Origin: an uncultured Porphyromonadaceae bacterium
GTDB taxonomy: Bacteria > Bacteroidota > Bacteroidia > Bacteroidales > Muribaculaceae
Direction: 5' to 3'
Length of the DNA stretch: 5,055 nt
Assembly: GCA_947178655.1 (NCBI GenBank)
Contig: CAMWZB010000099.1
Coordinates: 1-5,055 of the forward strand
The position numbers and the translations under genes are program-made. Shown piece after piece: positions 1-5,055 of this stretch (the stretch's first letter is position 1; every line of letters starts with the position of its first letter). The notes below the pieces were generated by a model. The model saw only the letters and a list, made by a program, of their open reading frames with translations. It had not been told where the DNA came from and ran no database searches.

Positions 1-956
1 TCAATCATCATGTCGACACGGCTCACTCCGTGACAGGAGAGCACGCGGAATGTCTCGCCGGCAAGATGGCGGATGCGCTCGGTCTCGTCGGCAGGCAGGT
101 CGGCAGGGATGCGTTTCTGAGCAGCGTGCATGCCGCGGTTGTCCTTGCTTCCGCCCATGTATTTGTCGGTGTACGACAGGATTTCGCCTGACTTGATAGG
201 CTCTTCAAGCACTGATGTCTGATATTCGTCACAGTCGCCCAGAACAGAGCAGTTGATTTCCTGAAGATTCTCGACAAGGTCCTCCACTATGATACGGGCC
301 GAGTAGCGGCGAGCGTCATCTACGCGTTCAAGCAGCTGCTCACGGTTGTCCGCACGGCCTATGCCAACGCTCGAACCGAGGTTGGCAGGCTTGACGATGA
401 CCGGATAGCCAAGAGTCGACTCGATTCTGGCGACAAGTTCGTCACGCCGGCTGAACCACTGCTTGTCCGTGAACCACACATAGTCCACCACAGGGATGCC
501 GTCGGCCTGAAGAATCATCTTCATGGTGATTTTGTCCATGCCATTGGCCGACGAAAGTGTGTCGCACCCCGCGTAGGGAAGGCCTATGGTCTCGAGGACA
601 CCCTCGAAGATGCCGTCCTCGCCGTTAGAACCGTGAAGCACGGGGATGGCCACGTCGATGGTGGCCAGAACGTCGGAGCGGAACATCTTCTTCTGCGCCG
701 TGTACAGATTGAAATCGCCGTAGACCGGACGCATGTAGACTTCTGTGCAGCGCTCGAGCAGCCCGTTGATGTCGCGATAGTTCTTGACATCGGTCAGTGC
801 CTCGCCGGTGTACCAGCGGCCCTGCTTGGTGATGTATACGGGGATGACATTGTATTTGTCGCTGTCTATGGCGGCCATGGCCTGATTGGCCGATATGACG
901 GATATCTCATGTTCGGTAGAACGTCCGCCGAAAAATACTGCTATGTTGGTTTTCAT
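1..956 (-). CDS. ddl: D-alanine--D-alanine ligase (partial, C-terminus beyond left edge)
   Basis: Cytoplasmic ATP-grasp ligase that joins two D-alanines using ATP, giving the dipeptide that MurF adds to peptidoglycan precursors. The frame is open from the ATG at 954-956 to the window edge: 318 complete residues and no stop. Visible motifs are the N-terminal FFGGRSTEHEIS (8-19, with Glu15), HGSNGEDG (108-115), the ATP-grasp lysines near 142-146 and 189, LGSSVG (193-198), and SYTDKY (261-266) followed by a loop to about 285, then SRVDMM (312-317). Glu15, Ser195 and Tyr266 match the Glu-Ser-Tyr triad of E. coli DdlB (E15, S150, Y216), which favours D-Ala-D-Ala over D-Ala-D-lactate. Spacing fits the longer Ddl class (about 350-370 residues), so roughly 35-50 residues, including the NEINTxPG region, are missing. 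It starts 33 bp after the MurF-like gene and is probably cotranscribed with it. The loop at 267-285 (GGSKDNRGMHAAQKRIPA region) is longer than in the common short Bacteroidetes Ddl. Family assignment is firm; whether this is the cell's only Ddl is unknown. Confidence 0.93.
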   Translation of the reverse strand, partial: MKTNIAVFFGGRSTEHEISVISANQAMAAIDSDKYNVIPVYITKQGRWYTGEALTDVKNYRDINGLLERCTEVYMRPVYGDFNLYTAQKKMFRSDVLATIDVAIPVLHGSNGEDGIFEGVLETIGLPYAGCDTLSSANGMDKITMKMILQADGIPVVDYVWFTDKQWFSRRDELVARIESTLGYPVIVKPANLGSSVGIGRADNREQLLERVDDARRYSARIIVEDLVENLQEINCSVLGDCDEYQTSVLEEPIKSGEILSYTDKYMGGSKDNRGMHAAQKRIPADLPADETERIRHLAGETFRVLSCHGVSRVDMMI

Positions 957-989
957 TGTTTTCTGTCTCTGAAATAGATGAAGAGTGAT

Positions 990-2591
990 TTACTTGAATG
1001 TGTCGGGAAGGTCGTTCTCATACAGCACTGTGTCGCCGGACGCGGCGGTGGCGCGCAGCACTGCCTGCGCTTCGGCGAAGGATGCCACGGGGCGGACTGC
1101 CTCCGCAGGCATACCGCCGTCGGCAAGCCCCTTGAGAATGGCTTCGCGGTTATACTCCCCCACCACGATGGCTATATCGCAGCAGGATGCAGCCTTGACA
1201 CCGAACTCACGGTTGAGCTCGAACTGCTCGCTGCCCAGCTCAATCATGCCCGGAGTGATGAGTATGCGTCGCCCGCCGGTCATGGCCGAAAGCACGTCCA
1301 AAGCCATGGCCGAACCGACAGGATTGCTGTTGAAGGCATCGTCGATGATGGTCAGGCCGCCGGGCACTCGCTTGATGCTCAGACGGTGCTCTACCTGCTC
1401 GATTCGCTCCACTGCATAGGCTATGCGGTCGTCAGGCACGCCGAGAGCCTGAGCCATGGCCACGGCCCCGAGAATGTTCGATATGTTGCACTCGCCCACC
1501 AGACGCGTGCTCAGCCGAAGTTCATGCCCGTCAGCCACTCGCACGACTGTGAAGCGGGTCCCCGCCGGAGTGTAATCGATGTCGCGTGCCACATAGTCGG
1601 CTCCGTCGGGATTGCTCACTGCATAGCGGATGCACCTCACATTGTCCACCTCCCGGTCGGCAATCTTGGCAAAATCGTTGTTCACCACAGCAAGCCCGTC
1701 TGCGGGCAGAGAGTCTGCGAGTTCGAACTTCGTAGCCTGAACATTCTCTATCGTCTTGAACGACTCCAGATGCTGAGGACCGACAGCGGTGACTATGCCG
1801 CCCCACGGACGGACCAGATCGCATATCTCGCGGATATCGCCGATGTTCTTGGCGCCCATCTCCACGATGAACACTTCATGATATGGTTTCAGCATCTCGC
1901 GCACAGTCCGCACCACACCTAAAGTAGTATTGTAGCTCCCTGGAGTCATCAGAGTCTCGTACTGCTCCGAGAGTATGGCCTGCAGATAGTGCTTGGTCGT
2001 GGTCTTGCCGTAGCTGCCGGTCACGCCTATGATGCGCAGCCCCGGCATGGAGGCAAGTATGCGTGCGGCATCGTCATAGTACTTCCTGTTGATACGGCGC
2101 TCAAGCGGCGAGAGAAGCCACGCCGACAGAAGTATCACCATATGCGACAGGCAGAAACATCCCAGCCAGGCCTCGGCGAGCACGGTCAGTCCATGCGCAT
2201 AGCCGGTGCCGTGAAAAAGCATGACTGCCCCCGCGCCGGCAAGCGCGGATACGGCAAGCGCCGTCACAAGAATGCGACGGGCACGCATGGTCATGGCAAG
2301 CGGCTTCTTGTACTTCTGACGCATGAGCCATACGGCATCGGTCAGAGCATAGAATCCTATCAGGCCCGCGGCGAACTTCGGCGGACAGAAAGGCGTCAGC
2401 ACAAGAAAGAAAACGATGAAGCCGCACAGACGGCGCATCGCAGTTGTGTCGCCGGACTTACTGAGCCACGAGCGATAGCGCTCAGGCCTATAGCTGTTCT
2501 GCTGAAACATCATCAGACTGCGGCGCAGTTCGCGCTCGAGATTGAGCAGAGCCGCAAGAGCCGCTATGATGCTTATGATTATGAGTACCAT
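990..2591 (-). CDS. Membrane-anchored MurF-like Mur ligase
   Basis: Mur-ligase-family ATP-dependent amide ligase of 533 residues. Ligase hallmarks in order: P-loop GVTGSYGKTTTK (189-200), PGSYNTTLG (217-225), EMGAKNIGDI (244-253), AVGPQHLESF (269-278), KFEL with Lys288, EHRL (401-404), IIDDAFNSNP (415-424, the MurF-type DDxYNANP signature) and TPGMIELG (446-453). These resemble MurF, which joins D-Ala-D-Ala to UDP-MurNAc-tripeptide, and the next gene encodes Ddl. The first 185 residues are atypical: hydrophobic segments near 1-16, 55-69, 74-91, 106-126 and 135-161, separated by Arg/Lys-rich loops at 18-54, 91-106 and 162-170. By the positive-inside rule this gives five helices with the catalytic part in the cytoplasm. 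The usual MurF N-terminal UDP-MurNAc-tripeptide recognition domain is not visible. It could act on a membrane-linked precursor or another acceptor; this is inference. The ATG at 2589-2591 is 15 bp after the hydrolase stop, and the first helix begins directly after it, supporting this start. Confidence 0.87.
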   Translation of the reverse strand: MVLIIISIIAALAALLNLERELRRSLMMFQQNSYRPERYRSWLSKSGDTTAMRRLCGFIVFFLVLTPFCPPKFAAGLIGFYALTDAVWLMRQKYKKPLAMTMRARRILVTALAVSALAGAGAVMLFHGTGYAHGLTVLAEAWLGCFCLSHMVILLSAWLLSPLERRINRKYYDDAARILASMPGLRIIGVTGSYGKTTTKHYLQAILSEQYETLMTPGSYNTTLGVVRTVREMLKPYHEVFIVEMGAKNIGDIREICDLVRPWGGIVTAVGPQHLESFKTIENVQATKFELADSLPADGLAVVNNDFAKIADREVDNVRCIRYAVSNPDGADYVARDIDYTPAGTRFTVVRVADGHELRLSTRLVGECNISNILGAVAMAQALGVPDDRIAYAVERIEQVEHRLSIKRVPGGLTIIDDAFNSNPVGSAMALDVLSAMTGGRRILITPGMIELGSEQFELNREFGVKAASCCDIAIVVGEYNREAILKGLADGGMPAEAVRPVASFAEAQAVLRATAASGDTVLYENDLPDTFK

Positions 2592-2606
2592 TGAATGCGT
2601 TTTTGG

Positions 2607-3383
2607 TTATTGTTTATCCGGATTGATGAATGAACGTATCACAGCCTGTGTCTGTCCCGGACGGTCAAGGAATGAGAAATGACCGGCCTCGGGATAGCTG
2701 ACAAGCCCGGCATCGGGTATCAGACGCTCCATCTTGTGGGCATCGGCGATAGGCGTCGCCGTATCCTTCTCGCCCCATATCAGCAGCGAAGGAGCCTTGA
2801 TTGAGGGCAGCAGATGAGTCAGGTCCTCATTCACGACACGGCTCATGATGGCCCGCATTTTCGTCGACGCATTCGCGTAGTCCGACGACCCGGCACGGCC
2901 GCGCCAGCGCTCTATTACACGTTCGCCGCAGGAACGGCCTAACAGAAGCGGCAGGAGGCGCTTTCCTAACTTGAACGTATACACCTTGACATAGTACCTG
3001 AGCGTACGCCGAGGCTTGATGCCGGCTGCGTCAATGAGTATCAACTTGTCTACTTCGTTGCGAGAGGCATACACTATCGACATGCGACCTCCGAACGAGT
3101 GACCTATCAGCGTAGGCCGGGTCAGGCCCTTGAGCCTGACAAACTCTTCGATACAAGCCGTATAGCGCTCTATACCCCACACCTGTGCAGGCTCGGACGA
3201 CCCCCCGAAACCGGGCAGATCGAAGTTGTACACCGTCGTCCCTGCCCCGGCGGCAGCCTGTGCGGGAATTGCCATAGTCGACGCGCGGCAACCCCACCCG
3301 TGAAGAACTATCACAGGACGCGGGCCCGAACCCTCGACATCATAGCGCAAGCGCACTCCGTCTATTTCTACTATCTGTTCCAT
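2607..3383 (-). CDS. Alpha/beta-fold hydrolase
   Basis: Alpha/beta hydrolase of 258 residues, the usual size for a single-domain enzyme of this superfamily. Landmarks are the oxyanion-hole motif LHGWG (27-31), DLPGFGGS (55-62), the nucleophile elbow GHSFGG (94-99, Ser96), the acid region WGEKDTATP (203-211, Asp207) and AGHFSF (233-238, His235). The Ser-Asp-His triad is therefore complete. A lid-like segment rich in basic and aromatic residues spans about 122-190. No signal peptide or membrane helix is seen, so it is probably cytoplasmic. The substrate cannot be read from sequence: ester, amide and C-C hydrolases share these motifs. As first gene of a run with a MurF-like ligase and Ddl, it may act on a cell-wall precursor or product, but that rests only on context. 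It is unrelated to the VanX and VanY D-Ala peptidases, which are zinc enzymes. The ATG at 3381-3383 is the only sensible start because the next Met (37) would remove the first strands and the oxyanion motif. Confidence 0.9.
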   Translation of the reverse strand: MEQIVEIDGVRLRYDVEGSGPRPVIVLHGWGCRASTMAIPAQAAAGAGTTVYNFDLPGFGGSSEPAQVWGIERYTACIEEFVRLKGLTRPTLIGHSFGGRMSIVYASRNEVDKLILIDAAGIKPRRTLRYYVKVYTFKLGKRLLPLLLGRSCGERVIERWRGRAGSSDYANASTKMRAIMSRVVNEDLTHLLPSIKAPSLLIWGEKDTATPIADAHKMERLIPDAGLVSYPEAGHFSFLDRPGQTQAVIRSFINPDKQ

Positions 3384-3389
3384 TCGACT

Positions 3390-3399
3390 TGCAAAGTTA
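3390..3399 (-). promoter_or_regulatory. Bacteroidetes -7 element for the hydrolase/MurF-like/ddl operon
   Basis: On the minus strand this reads TAACTTTGCA, matching the Bacteroidetes -7 consensus TAnnTTTG (core 3392-3399). No convincing TTTG-type -33 element sits 19-21 bp upstream; the nearest TTG is only 10 bp away. The core ends 8 nt before the hydrolase ATG, so a transcript starting at the usual distance would have almost no leader. The two downstream genes have gaps of 33 bp or less and no visible promoter of their own, so this is the likely operon promoter. Confidence 0.55.
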
Positions 3400-3468
3400 C
3401 TTAAAAATTCAACATATCATACCTTCTGAATAAATTGTTAATTAATTTTAAACCATTTTAGACCACGA

Positions 3469-3488
3469 TACGTTTATAATGAACGTTC
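3469..3488 (+). promoter_or_regulatory. Weak candidate promoter region for the porin gene
   Basis: TACGTTTA (3469-3476) matches TAnnTTTG except for the last base. It would place transcription start around 3482 and leave a leader of about 40 nt, A-rich and without a Shine-Dalgarno motif, before the ATG at 3525. A T-rich stretch near 3446-3450 sits at roughly -33 spacing but is not a clear TTTG. The 8-bp palindrome GAACGTTC (3481-3488) lies at the predicted start site and could be a small operator or chance. The sequence also overlaps TATAAT (3475-3480), but no matching -35 hexamer is present. Confidence 0.3.
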
Positions 3489-3524
3489 GATTATTTCACG
3501 AGAGAAAACAAAAACTCAAAAATT

Positions 3525-4796
3525 ATGAGACAAATCTTTATTTCGCTCCTGGCCCTGACCGCAATGCTCCCGGCCATCGCTCAGACCCGGGCAGTCAGTG
3601 AAGGTCCGGTAGTTTCAGTCATCGTAGGTGACACCACACGTGCACGGGACGCTGAAAAAGAATTCCGCGAAAACGCTCCCCGTCAGGCCAAAGAAAACGG
3701 CCTCCCGCGCTTCGCCATCATCGGCAAAGAGAATAAGTATTATCTTGGCATCGGCGCTCAGTTCCTCGGCAACGCTGTTTATGACTTCGGCGACAATATG
3801 CCGTCCGTCTACTGCTTCGCTCCATCATCGCTGACTGTTCCGTCTGCCGGATGCGGATCTTCTCTGCGCTTTTCCGCCCTCCAGTCATCCATATATATCA
3901 ACGCCGTCGCACTTCCTGGCACCGAGGACCGCGTCGGTCTCTTCTTCAAGGCCAAACTGCATGACGGCGAAGACTATGGATTCCACCTTTCGCACTTCTA
4001 CGTCACCTATCGCGGATTCATGGTCGGCTACACCTCTTCGATATTCACCGACGGCGAAGCCATGCCATACACCATCGACGGCGAAGGCCCCAACGGATCT
4101 GTCGACCTCACCGCATTCACCGCCGCCTACACTCATGCCTTCGGAAAGTCATTCTCGGGCGGTATAGGCATCGACGCTCCCTCTGCCGACATCTCCACAG
4201 GTCACGGCGTCGGCACAGTCACTCAGCGGGCTCCGGCCATCCCCCTCTACCTCCAGTACGCATTCCCCGAATCAGCCGGACACGTACGTCTGTCGGGGCT
4301 CATCCGCCCCATCCAGTATCGCGACCGGATTGACGACACCAACCGCACTCCCTGCGGATGGGGACTCCAGCTTTCAGGCTACGGCAAAGTGGCATCCCCT
4401 CTGACCCTCTATGCAGCAGCAGTCTACGGACGAGGCGTATCTGACTACATTCAGGACGACACCGACCTCGGTCTCGACGCACTCCCACGAGCCGACCGCC
4501 CCGGACACTCGAGTCTCACACGCTCATTCGGCATCACGGGAGGCGCCACAGTCAACTTCTCCGACCGCCTGGCATTGAACGCCGTGTACAGCCACGCTGT
4601 GAACTTCTTTGATGACGGCGTCGCCGTTCCGTCGGAACAGTACCGCTACGGCGACTATCTCGCCACGAACCTCGTATACACCATCAGCCGCATCGTGGGC
4701 GTAGGCATCGAATACGACTACGGCCACCGCAAGTCCTTCGGAGGCGAATCCCTCCACGCCAACCGTGTTCAGGCACTCCTCTCCGTCACCTTCTGA
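3525..4796 (+). CDS. DcaP-like outer-membrane porin
   Basis: Outer-membrane beta-barrel protein of 423 residues. It begins with a signal peptide (MRQIFISLLALTAMLPAIAQ, cleavage likely after Ala19 or Gln20). A short charged stretch follows (about 36-57), then a barrel rich in alternating hydrophobic and polar strands with Gly and aromatic residues, ending in VQALLSVTF. A terminal Phe is the usual signal for insertion by the BAM complex. Features I associate with DcaP-like porins of Bacteroidetes are PRFAIIGKENKYYLGIGAQF (61-80), YDFGD (86-90), the SSIYINAVALPGTEDRVGLFFKAK region (121-144), FHLSHFYVTYRGFMVGYT (153-170) and FTDGEAMPYTIDGEGPNG (174-191). The family forms diffusion channels, with substrates known only for a few members; none is assignable here. 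The gene is transcribed alone, divergently from the cell-wall operon, and is closed by a hairpin terminator. Its last codons form part of a 29-bp tandem repeat. Barrel nature is near certain; the DcaP assignment is by remembered motif pattern. Confidence 0.78.
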   Translation: MRQIFISLLALTAMLPAIAQTRAVSEGPVVSVIVGDTTRARDAEKEFRENAPRQAKENGLPRFAIIGKENKYYLGIGAQFLGNAVYDFGDNMPSVYCFAPSSLTVPSAGCGSSLRFSALQSSIYINAVALPGTEDRVGLFFKAKLHDGEDYGFHLSHFYVTYRGFMVGYTSSIFTDGEAMPYTIDGEGPNGSVDLTAFTAAYTHAFGKSFSGGIGIDAPSADISTGHGVGTVTQRAPAIPLYLQYAFPESAGHVRLSGLIRPIQYRDRIDDTNRTPCGWGLQLSGYGKVASPLTLYAAAVYGRGVSDYIQDDTDLGLDALPRADRPGHSSLTRSFGITGGATVNFSDRLALNAVYSHAVNFFDDGVAVPSEQYRYGDYLATNLVYTISRIVGVGIEYDYGHRKSFGGESLHANRVQALLSVTF

Positions 4797-4846
4797 CGCC
4801 ACGCCCACTCTCCGTCACCTTCTGACACCACACCCACTCTCCGTCA
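4779..4846 (+). repeat. 29-bp tandem direct repeat spanning the porin stop codon
   Basis: Two full copies (4779-4807 and 4808-4836) are followed by a 10-bp partial third copy (4837-4846, CTCTCCGTCA). The full copies differ only by two G-to-A changes (4798 against 4827, 4803 against 4832). The first copy contains the last 18 bases of the porin CDS including the TGA (codons for the C-terminal SVTF end) plus 11 bases beyond. The second copy therefore carries a non-functional duplicate of the gene's 3' end. The near identity suggests a recent slippage or duplication event. Confidence 0.9.
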
Positions 4847-4886
4847 TACAAATTACGCCCGGCCAAAAGACTGGGCGTGATTTGTG
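4847..4886 (+). terminator. Hairpin terminator after the porin gene
   Basis: ACAAATTACGCCC (4848-4860) pairs with GGGCGTGATTTGT (4873-4885) over 13 bp with a single G-U wobble, around a 12-nt loop (4861-4872); an outer T-G pair extends it to 4847-4886. It lies 51 bp past the porin stop. There is no long U tract afterwards, only A-rich sequence, so termination on the plus strand would rely on the strong stem. The stem is nearly symmetric and could also act on minus-strand transcripts. Confidence 0.75.
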
Positions 4887-4933
4887 AAAATATGTATACC
4901 TGAGGCCCGTTTCGCGCCCATATGGTAAAACTA

Positions 4934-4941
4934 TGTTAACA
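4934..4941. promoter_or_regulatory. Short palindrome TGTTAACA, possible operator half
   Basis: Perfect 8-bp palindrome preceded by A, so it reads ATGTTAACA. It shares the TGTT/AACA arms of the larger palindrome centred 36 bp downstream. The shared arms and the position upstream of a promoter suggest a second, weaker binding site for the same regulator, but an 8-bp palindrome in AT-rich DNA is easily produced by chance. Confidence 0.25.
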
Positions 4942-4965
4942 CCACACATTTTATTGCCGCAAAAG

Positions 4966-4981
4966 TATGTTATATAACATA
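4966..4981. promoter_or_regulatory. 16-bp perfect palindrome, candidate operator
   Basis: TATGTTATATAACATA is a perfect inverted repeat with no spacer. It ends 7 bp before the TAACTTTG element at 4989-4996, so it covers the region where the -33 contact and promoter spacer would lie. A dimeric repressor bound here would block the promoter; an activator is also possible. No regulator gene is visible in the window to pair with it. Confidence 0.45.
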
Positions 4982-4988
4982 TAATTTC

Positions 4989-4998
4989 TAACTTTGCA
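4989..4998 (+). promoter_or_regulatory. Bacteroidetes promoter -7 element for a gene beyond the right edge
   Basis: TAACTTTGCA is identical to the 10 bases upstream of the hydrolase operon and fits TAnnTTTG. It lies in AT-rich intergenic DNA after the porin terminator and points rightwards. Transcription would begin around 5001-5004. No clear TTTG -33 element is present at standard spacing, since that position is taken by the palindrome at 4966-4981. Confidence 0.6.
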
Positions 4999-5000
4999 TA

Positions 5001-5055
5001 AGTTTTTCATGGTATTAGATTTAAGGTGAAAAGATTATTCGTCGAGACGACGGGT
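5001..5055 (+). promoter_or_regulatory. Start of a probable structured 5' leader with a GC hairpin
   Basis: This is the sequence immediately downstream of the promoter at 4989-4998. CGTCG (5040-5044) and CGACG (5048-5052) form a perfect 5-bp stem around the loop AGA, extendable by T-G wobbles at 5039/5053 and 5038/5054. A six-codon ORF (ATG 5009 to TGA 5029, MVLDLR) and a GTG-started open frame at 5026 (MKRLFVETTG, open at the edge) are present, but neither has independent support. I read this as an untranslated leader; the gene it precedes is outside the window. Confidence 0.35.

Noticed and set aside
1..956. VanA-type D-Ala-D-lactate ligase
   Set aside because: The Tyr of the KY pair (Tyr266) is retained, whereas depsipeptide ligases lose it, and no vanH- or vanX-like gene is next to it in the window.
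633..977. Plus-strand open frame of 114 codons
   Set aside because: Antisense to the N-terminal half of ddl, which is clearly coding on the minus strand.
978..1922. Long plus-strand open frame of 314 codons
   Set aside because: It lies entirely opposite the MurF-like gene, whose protein has a full set of Mur ligase motifs. The plus-strand translation is rich in His and Cys with no recognisable domain, as expected of an antisense shadow in GC-rich DNA.
3475..3480. Sigma-70 style TATAAT -10 box for the porin
   Set aside because: No -35 hexamer at 16-18 bp, and the host appears to use Bacteroidetes-type promoters.
4779..4846. CRISPR array
   Set aside because: The 29-bp units are directly adjacent with no spacers, and one unit overlaps coding sequence.
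5026..5055. Partial CDS starting at GTG
   Set aside because: Only ten codons are visible, the bases form a hairpin, and an open frame this short is expected by chance.

Overview
The window looks like chromosomal DNA from the Bacteroidetes, most likely a Bacteroidales gut commensal of fairly high GC content such as Muribaculaceae or Alistipes-like lineages. Three things support this. The sequence TAACTTTGCA, which fits the Bacteroidetes -7 promoter element TAnnTTTG, occurs in two intergenic regions. Starts are preceded by A-rich sequence without Shine-Dalgarno motifs. A DcaP-like outer-membrane porin of a type familiar from Bacteroides is present. The genus cannot be fixed from sequence alone.

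Left two thirds (1-3399, minus strand): a tight operon read right to left. It runs from an alpha/beta hydrolase (2607-3383), through a membrane-anchored MurF-like Mur ligase (990-2591), to a D-alanine--D-alanine ligase (start at 956, running off the left edge). The gaps are 15 and 33 bp, and one promoter-like element lies just upstream of the hydrolase. Ddl makes D-Ala-D-Ala and MurF-type ligases attach it to the muramyl tripeptide, so the last two genes form consecutive steps. The unusual part is that the ligase lacks room for the normal MurF N-terminal substrate-recognition domain and instead has about five predicted membrane helices. This suggests a specialised or accessory branch of peptidoglycan precursor synthesis or modification rather than the housekeeping murF. 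The hydrolase has a complete catalytic triad but no assignable substrate.

Middle (3384-3524): a 141-bp AT-rich divergent intergenic region carrying the operon promoter on the minus strand and a weaker candidate promoter for the porin on the plus strand.

Right (3525-4796, plus strand): a complete 423-residue outer-membrane beta-barrel protein with a signal peptide and a C-terminal phenylalanine. Its last codons lie inside a 29-bp tandem repeat that continues past the stop. A strong hairpin terminator follows (4847-4886).

Far right (4887-5055): no complete gene. It holds two TGTT/AACA palindromes, the second directly upstream of a TAACTTTG promoter, then the start of what looks like a structured 5' leader with a small GC hairpin at the window edge. 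The gene it serves lies outside the window.
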